Source: an uncultured Adlercreutzia sp.
GTDB lineage: Bacteria; Actinomycetota; Coriobacteriia; Coriobacteriales; Eggerthellaceae
DNA: 64,000 bases
Direction: 5' to 3'
Assembly (NCBI GenBank): GCA_910585575.1
Contig: CAJUFS010000001.1
Location: 52,311 to 116,310, forward strand
In this document: positions 58,091 through 64,000 of the stretch, in pieces
Layout: the number at the start of each line of letters is the position of its first letter
Position numbering within the stretch: the first letter of the stretch is position 1
Made by a program: the position numbers and the translations under genes
The notes under the pieces: generated by a model
Told to the model about the DNA's origin: nothing
Databases searched by the model: none
The model's input: the letters and a program-made list of their open reading frames with translations, nothing else

Positions 58091-58488
58091 AATTTGCTGG
58101 TGGCTGCAGCAGCTGTTGGGTTGACTCAAAGTGTTGGCTACCGCCCCGTCTTAAGCTATCTGTGTTCCGTGGCTCCATGCTCGCCCATGTTGCTGCGCTA
58201 GATAGCCCTAAGATTGGCTGCGGGGAGCGAAAGCGCGGGGTAATTGGCAAAAAATGGGAGTTCTGACTAGCTGAAAAATGGATTTGAGCTATTTAGAGCT
58301 CGTCGAGCATGGGGACTGGCTCCTTTGTTGCTGATTGTTGCTGTTGATTGCGCAAAGAAAGCTACTGAAAATGCGGAAGATGGCATATCTCTGTGTTAGT
58401 TCTAGTCAAAACTCTTATTTTTTGGCATGCGGATCCCGTTTGTGTTTCCCGAACTGCTCATGGGACTTCATTTAGCTGATGGGGCAGG
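58091..58488. other. A+T-richer intergenic region
   Basis: About 400 nt with no open frame worth reporting, no clear terminator and visibly lower GC than the flanking housekeeping genes. It may mark the edge of acquired DNA carrying the nuclease-like gene. Confidence 0.5.
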
Positions 58489-59442
58489 TCAAAAATCAAG
58501 GGAGAGGACGGTTCGGTGCAGTTCCCGCTTTCTTTTCTCGTAGTCTTTTATGCTGCATCGCTGCCTTTTCCCTAGAGCGCGGGCGATTGCCTTGGCGACG
58601 AGGTCCAATTCATGGATCGACTTTAGTTGAGAGTTTGTCACTACGATAACCTCGACACCGGTGGCTTGCAGTAGGGTTCGTCTCGAGGCGTCATGTTGGA
58701 TTTTCGCGGTTCCACTGTGAAATTCGTTGCTGTCGTACTCAACGGCCAATTTCGCTGCTGGCCAAGAGATGTCTACCCAACGGGTGTCGTTTCCGCGCCT
58801 TTGTTCGACGGCTGATGACACATCAAAAGGCCTATTAAGTATGGGATGCTCAAAGCCATAGCCGCCCAGGCGAGGAGGAAGGGAAAGGATGAGAGCAAGT
58901 TGACTTTCTCTCAGTGAGCAGGAGTTGTCATGGACGAGTTCTATGTTTCGTTTGGCCCGCGCTAGGCAGTATCGCGGTGTGAGGTGGTTGAGAAATTTTT
59001 GAATCTTGCTTTTGGATGTACATGGGGGTAGATGATACGCGATGGCGTCTGAGGCTTGGCGAGCATAGGTGCCGCAGAGCTCCATTCCTAGAGCAATGCA
59101 CTCTGTATCCGAAAGGAAGCGATGCATTTGAAGGAAGAGCAGTTCAGGAGAGGGCAGGGAAATATGTCGGTCAAGTGAAAGGACGGCGTTTCTCGGCTTG
59201 GGTGCGCTGTCTACAATGTATTGAACCTGCTTGCGGGGAAGACGACAACGGTCTGCCGATACCTCGACGACAAGGTCGACTATTCGGTTTGAAAGAAAGC
59301 GTTGGGCGTGATCGATCTCCCAAAGTTCGGGTGCCTTACGCTGTCCTTTGGCGGAAACGGGGCACAGTTGATGATAGCTGTTGTCACAACGTGTTTGGCG
59401 AAGAGCATCAAGGGCGCTGGGACCGGCGAATAGTATCGACAT
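58489..59442 (-). CDS. Vsr/DUF559-like nuclease-domain protein
   Basis: 317 residues; GGGAGGAA precedes the ATG by 5 nt. The C-terminal 110 or so residues have the small PD-(D/E)XK pattern of DUF559/Vsr-type nucleases: LAVEYDSNEFH (Glu and Asp before a His), then HDASRRTLLQATGVEVIVV. The N-terminal two thirds contain SPELLFLQM and ELCGTYA segments of a kind I associate with AbiEi-like antitoxin or winged-helix proteins, but a confident assignment is not possible. Base composition is lower in GC than neighbours, suggesting transfer. No partner methylase, toxin or integrase is next to it. Role unknown; defence is possible. Confidence 0.65.
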   Translation of the reverse strand: MSILFAGPSALDALRQTRCDNSYHQLCPVSAKGQRKAPELWEIDHAQRFLSNRIVDLVVEVSADRCRLPRKQVQYIVDSAPKPRNAVLSLDRHISLPSPELLFLQMHRFLSDTECIALGMELCGTYARQASDAIAYHLPPCTSKSKIQKFLNHLTPRYCLARAKRNIELVHDNSCSLRESQLALILSLPPRLGGYGFEHPILNRPFDVSSAVEQRRGNDTRWVDISWPAAKLAVEYDSNEFHSGTAKIQHDASRRTLLQATGVEVIVVTNSQLKSIHELDLVAKAIARALGKRQRCSIKDYEKRKRELHRTVLSLDF

Positions 59443-59654
59443 GAGAATTCCTCCCGTTTAGTTTGGGAAGTACCTTAATAGGGCTGATTCGCAGAACATT
59501 CGCCAGGGGCTCTCACCGAACTCGTGTGGAAAGCAAAAGATGTTGAGGGAAAGATGTAACGGGGCTCTGACGGTAGGGGCAACAGTACGCCCTACGAGAT
59601 TGGGAAAGGTAAAGTACTCAAGGACAGGATTGCCGGTTAGGAAAGAAGGTTGCC

Positions 59655-60116
59655 ATGGAAAAGTTGCCTCCGCTTCAGAAGTTTTATGAGGCTTATAGCG
59701 CTATCGCGGACGATCGATTCGATTTGGCGCCCCAGCAATTGACGGTGCGCTCGTCGGATGGCACGAAGGAGTACACCGTCACCTGGGACGATGAGGGCCA
59801 TTACCGCTCTAACGACAATGCCACCTATTGGCAGGGCTACGCCGGGTATCCTGTGTTGGTAGCGTTGCTGCTGCAGGGGCGTTTGCCGCTGGACGAAGAG
59901 GTGGCCACTTGGTTTGTCGATGTGCCCTGGAAGCAGCTGAACGAGGCGCACAAGCGCGATTACGACGCAGCCCTCGAAGAGGCTTTCGACCTCAAGGGGC
60001 TCGATATGGCCCAGCGTCTGCAGGCCGAGGCAGCGGCTGATGCCGATCAGGAGGCTTTGGCTGAACTGGCTGTTGCGGTGGGGCGGTTGAGCGAACCCGT
60101 GCGCAAGCTGGGATAA
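59655..60116 (+). CDS. Hypothetical small cytosolic protein
   Basis: 153 residues from ATG 59655 with AAGAAGG 5 nt upstream. The protein is acidic with no signal or membrane segment. The first 100 residues look alpha/beta (EYTVTWDDEGHYRSNDNATYW, YPVLVALLLQGRLPLDEEV), the rest is helical and Ala/Glu-rich. Family not recognised. It precedes the second giant surface gene by 208 nt, but a separate promoter lies in that gap. Confidence 0.75.
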   Translation: MEKLPPLQKFYEAYSAIADDRFDLAPQQLTVRSSDGTKEYTVTWDDEGHYRSNDNATYWQGYAGYPVLVALLLQGRLPLDEEVATWFVDVPWKQLNEAHKRDYDAALEEAFDLKGLDMAQRLQAEAAADADQEALAELAVAVGRLSEPVRKLG

Positions 60117-60204
60117 CGCAATTCCCCTGATCATTGTGGTCTTGATGATTGCGCCACTAAAGATTTCAGATTGTAAACATAACGTTTTTAACCTGTTACT
60201 CTCG

Positions 60205-60233
60205 TTACTAAATTGCTAACGCAGGGCTATAAT
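60205..60233 (+). promoter_or_regulatory. Promoter of the second giant surface protein gene
   Basis: TTACTA (60205-60210), a 17-bp spacer and TATAAT (60228-60233), in an A+T-rich stretch. The transcript would start near 60240, leaving a leader of about 85 nt before ATG 60325. Confidence 0.65.
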
Positions 60234-60324
60234 TTTCCCATATAAGCAAAGGGGGTAGTGTGCCCTCAGGCTGATTTGCCCAGGTTGGGCTCGATATATA
60301 GGGAAGATCGAAAAGGTGAACGTC

Positions 60325-63300
60325 ATGAATGCTTCACAGGACCATCATGATCGTAACATGATTAACGTCGCGGGGGGGGGGGGCTCTCTGTAACTAACCT
60401 CCCCTCGGGAGGTTCGGCCGCGCCCTCGGAAGAGGGGGCGCATGGGAAGGGCTTGAAGAGTCCTCGGCGCGTAAGCCGTCCGCGTCGCGTGCTTTCTCTT
60501 TTTCTTTCGTTTGTGCTTGTTACCACCTGCTGGAGCTGCTCGTCTATCGAGCAGGCGCGTGAAATGGTCATTGGCGACGACGTTGTGCCAATGGCGGCCA
60601 ATCCAGCCCAAGGTGATCAAATTCTTGACGACATCGGAAACGGCGATGTCATACCTGCCGATTATTCCGCGACTTCATCCGACGAAAAGCAGGATTCTGC
60701 GGAGGAGCCTGGCGCTGTCGCGTCGAATGACAGTCCTTCTGAGCCGGAGCGTCAGGACACCGAGGGCGACGGTGCCGCTTCGCCATCTGGCGATTCCGAC
60801 GCAAAAAACGAGGCCGAACATGTGCCCTCGATTCCCACTCTATCGGACATGCAGGAAAGCAAGCCTGATCAGGAGCTTGTAGATGCTCTTCTTCCTGGTT
60901 CTCTGGCATTGCCCGATGAGGTTCTGCCTACCGTAGAGAAGAGCGAGGGCAAGCTCTCCGATGTGTTCGATCCCCATCTGGCCCTTTGGGGAGCACCGCA
61001 TTCCTCTCAGCAGGGCTATCTTGTCTCACAGACGCCGCTCAACGCCTCTTTCGTGGTGAATGGTGCGGCTTTGGCGGGCGGATCCTTAGGCGGCGCGGAG
61101 GCGGGTGACGCTCTGACGTTCTCGCTCGATCTTCCCTACGCCTACGCGAGCGGAACTGGGGAAGCGCTGGCTACGACACTCTCAGAAGAGGAGTGGCGCT
61201 TGCGCAGCTCGCTCGAATCGGCGTTGGAGCTTGCGAAGATGCAGGCAGAGGCGGGAGGCAACGGCCAGAAATCATCGGATGTATCTCAGGAAGACGTTTG
61301 GAAAATCGCTCTTGACCAGGCGAAAGAAGTAAATTCTTCAACGGCACCGCGCGTCGTGCTTGTCGCAGACGATGTGCCTCAGGGCTACAGCGTCTGGCAG
61401 CGCCATGGCGAGGGCTGGCAACGCCTGGGGGAAGAGGAGCTCAAGGCGGGCGTGAGCGGTCGCGTTGTTTTCCGCTACGAAGGCTACAGCTACGGTGACT
61501 CGGCGGAAGAGGTGGCGCTCCAGGAGGATCCGAAGGCCTTGGCTGAGGCGCGGAAGCAGGTAAAGGCCGGTGCCTGGACTGCCTCGTCAGAGGTGCTGAC
61601 GTTTACGCTGCAAGTAAAGGGAGATTTGCCGGAGGGGCAGTCGCTTTCTGCGACCTGGGGTTATGACGTCCGTTCCTATACGGATGCCCAAGGAGCCGTG
61701 ACCTTCGGCATGGCGCGTCGAGCGGCGGTTGACTCCATTCCGCTGGCAATGGCGTCCTCAAAGGCGAAAGCCGCATTCGAGGTGATGCCCCTGGTTGCCC
61801 CCGAGGGATGGAGCGCTCATGTGCTGGAGCTTTCTGTTCCAGAGCAGGCTCTCGATGTCACCGGAGCGAACTTTGCCGCCACCTATCCCGGGCAGTTGTT
61901 CGATGCCGAGAGGGTTGTTGCCTGGGATGTGACAGCGGTTGACCCCTCGAAGTTGTCGGGGCTGAACCCTATTGACGAGGCGGCGGCTGTGGCTTTGGGC
62001 GCGGTGCCCTACGAGGCCGAAGTGAGTGAAAAAGGCCAGATCAGCGTCAATGCTGGTGACAAGGCTGCTGTCAATGCGGGAGATCGTCGCTTGCTGTATC
62101 TGGCGGTTCCCTGGGAGGCCAACGCCCAAGCGCTCGCGGAATCCCTGGGCATTGCCCAGGCTCCCTTGGCCAACGAGGGACTGCCCCAGCGCACGGGGGC
62201 GCTCTACGATGCCGTGACCGCTCCCCAAGTGAAGGAAGGCGACGCTTCGGTGAAGGCCGTCTTCGAAGCCGAGCCGATCTTTACCGAGTCTCAGGAACCG
62301 CGGGCACTGCGCCAGCGCGTTGAGGCGGTTGTGGAGATAACCGAGGGAGTGCTCCCTGCGGAGCCCGACCAGGATCAGGGGACAACCCAGGAGGGAGAAA
62401 ACGCCCCGACGCCCTCGGATGAGCCCGAAAGCGATGGCGGCCCAGCGCCCGACGATGCATCTGCCGAAAACGACACAGACGCTGGAACACCGGAAGAAGA
62501 CGCAGCGACACCCGGCGACGAAAGCGCCCAGAACGAGGGCAGCCGCGAGGGAAAGCTGGACAGCGCCCTCTGCGATCTGCTCGGCTCCTACGCGATGGTT
62601 ATGCCGCTTTTTGACGACGCGAGCACGGGTGGCCTGCACGAGTTTTTCAATCCCTATCCCAATCCTCATGGCAGCGTGCTCTCGCTGCCCAACTCGCCCA
62701 ATATCTTCCTGGTGCAGCGCGGTAAAAATGCCGGCATGACCATTCAGCTCGAGCGCAATGGCGCTTTGTATTTGGGCAATCGGGAACACCCGATGGAGTA
62801 CAAGATCGTCATTCCGTTCCTCTACGAGGAAGACGGGCAAGTAAAGTCTGCCGATACGCTGACGGAATACGCTGCGGCTCTTGGTAAAGCCACCTCGGAA
62901 ATTGACTACAGCAACATTATGCGCTTGAGTCTCACGCCCTCCGATTCTGCGGCCTTCTTCACTGAGTGGGATGTGTACATGCTTCCCGATAAGGATTCTC
63001 CCGAGAAGGACTACATCCCCGTTACCTATACGCAGCTCAACGCTGCGGGAGAGGTGGTGGACGGCTCGTATCTCACCCAGCCTCTTTTCACGGATAATTC
63101 GGGAGATAAGAGCGTTGAGCGAGGCCTCACGGGTACGTTCGTGCTGCGCTACCGCGGGGCAAACGGTCAGTGCGAGTACAACGCTGACTCCCTCGTTCCG
63201 AACTTCAACGTGAGGTTCTTAGGCAAGGTGCCCGAGAACAGCTCGGCGACGGTCAGCTTGGGCGGCACGCTTTCCTACTGCGTCGACGGTTTGGGAAACG

Positions 63301-64000
63301 AGCACGAGGGCAAAGCAACTATCGCCCCCGGCCAGTCCACGGGGTACACGCAGCTTCGCTACATTACCTTCATCAAGTCGAACCTTCAATGGGATACCAG
63401 CGTCAAGGTGCGCTCTGACGTAACGCAAGGTGCCCCGTATCTTTGGGAGCCCATCAATTACATGGTCTACGAGGTCAAGGTTCGCAACACCTCCGACCAG
63501 GTGAGCGTTGAGGGCGAAGAAGAAGTGGACCCCGAAGAAGAGGTGACGCCCATTGACATGGTGCGCAACACCTTCCAGGTGTCCTTCGACGGACAGGAAA
63601 ACGGCGGCGTGAGACGCCGTGACCTTATGGCCTTCTATCAAAACGGCGATCCCGTGGTTACCTACGACGACCAGGGCAATGTGCTCAACGACCTTACCGA
63701 GGAAATACGTCGCGACGGCGTGTTCATAGGAAAGCCCAACGAGGGCGGCGCGCTAATTTACAAGCTTGACGACCTTGCTCCCGAAGGTGCGACAGCGGAA
63801 CAGCAAAGCCAGGCCATCGAGAGCTTTTGGAACAATATCGATCTCATTCACTTTGAGAACATCGGCGACTATCCTCTCAGCGCCATCCCTTACCAGAACT
63901 TGAGAAACGACGGCTTTATCCAGTTCCTCGACGAGGAGCCCATTACGACGGGAGAAACGCGCACCTATCTGGTGGCCGTGCCCTATACGACGAATCTTAA
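60325..64000 (+). CDS. Second giant secreted surface protein, out of frame at a G12 tract, partial
   Basis: ATG 60325 has AAGGTG 6 nt upstream and reads 22 codons before TAA at 60391, because a G run (60372-60383) shifts it off the long frame. That frame is open from the tract to the window end, over 1,200 codons. With 10 or 13 G the two join. The joined N terminus has a Gly/Ser leader, a basic stretch (SPRRVSRPRRV), a hydrophobic core (LSLFLSFVLVTT) and PMAANP, i.e. a signal peptide with an extended n-region. A non-repeat region follows, then an acidic Pro/Glu/Asp linker (about 62390-62550) and a beta-rich part with ITTGETRTYLVAV at the edge. A downstream TTG (60453) could give a shorter, uninterrupted product. 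A switchable surface adhesin is likely; binding target unknown. Confidence 0.75.
60372..60383 (+). repeat. Poly-G tract (G12)
   Basis: Twelve consecutive G, 16 codons into the frame that starts at 60325. Homopolymeric G tracts of this length slip readily during replication. The distance from the ATG to the downstream frame (CTC at 60384) is 59 nt, so 12 G is OFF, and 10 or 13 G is ON. Confidence 0.9.
60396..60440 (+). other. Two hairpins right after the G tract
   Basis: AACCTCCC-CTC-GGGAGGTT (60396-60414) is a perfect 8-bp stem. A second stem pairs GCGCCCTC with GAGGGGGCGC, with a small bulge (60420-60440). They lie 12 nt and about 36 nt beyond the G run, inside the coding frame. Confidence 0.75.

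Noticed and set aside
60453..64000. TTG 60453 as the sole true start of the second giant gene, making the G tract non-coding
   Set aside because: It would give a compact signal peptide, but the GGAAGG ahead of it is only 2 nt away, whereas ATG 60325 has proper RBS and promoter spacing. Kept only as an alternative.
1..64000. CRISPR arrays, insertion sequences, tRNA or rRNA genes, integrases
   Set aside because: No regularly spaced short repeats, transposase or integrase frames, or tRNA-like cloverleaf sequences were seen.

Overview
The window is high-GC DNA with strong actinobacterial codon bias. Gene content points to an anaerobic gut-type member of the Coriobacteriia, most likely Eggerthellaceae: a coriobacterial-style respiratory [NiFe] hydrogenase operon, very large LPxTG-type surface proteins built from SdrD B-like domains, and high-GC housekeeping genes. 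Genus and species cannot be settled from the sequence alone.

Layout. (1) Bases 1-34620 are one reading frame, open at the left edge, encoding more than 11,500 residues of a cell-wall-anchored adhesin. About 28 SdrD B-like domains can be recognised. From about 8974 to 31519 they form a higher-order A-B-C-D four-module unit repeated six times, with the B module missing from cycle 5. A PASTA domain sits before the repeats and an LPQTG sorting signal ends the protein. (2) 34855-36002: azlC-azlD branched-chain amino-acid exporter. (3) 36141-39399: a HAD-IB phosphatase, an AAA+-like protein with a degenerate Walker A motif, and a MutY-like glycosylase without Fe-S cysteines. (4) 39412-40159: a yybP-ykoY manganese riboswitch and mntP. 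(5) 40160-40942: non-coding, a roughly 570-bp element with about 125-bp inverted arms that carry the facing terminators of mntP and pheA. (6) 40943-41791 (minus): prephenate dehydratase. (7) 42071-45726: hyaA-hyaB-hyaC-type uptake hydrogenase. (8) 45956-50831: two overlapping YhgE/Pip-family membrane proteins. (9) 51069-52018: a small membrane protein coupled to a hydrogenase maturation protease; nth converges on it. (10) 53125-58090: mfd and an EamA transporter. (11) 58489-60116: a lone Vsr/DUF559-like nuclease candidate in more A+T-rich DNA and a small unknown protein. (12) 60325 to the right edge: the start of a second giant secreted protein. Its 5' end holds a run of 12 G, and as sequenced the start codon is out of frame with more than 3.6 kb of open frame behind it, which looks like a phase-variable gene in the OFF state.

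How the genes work together. The hydrogenase small subunit (Tat signal), large subunit (C-terminal tail to be cleaved) and cytochrome b would feed electrons from periplasmic-side H2 to the quinone pool. The protease that should trim the large subunit lies about 6 kb downstream in a separate transcription unit. MntP and its riboswitch are a self-contained manganese export circuit. The two giant surface proteins are probably adhesins; the right-hand one appears switchable by G-tract slippage.
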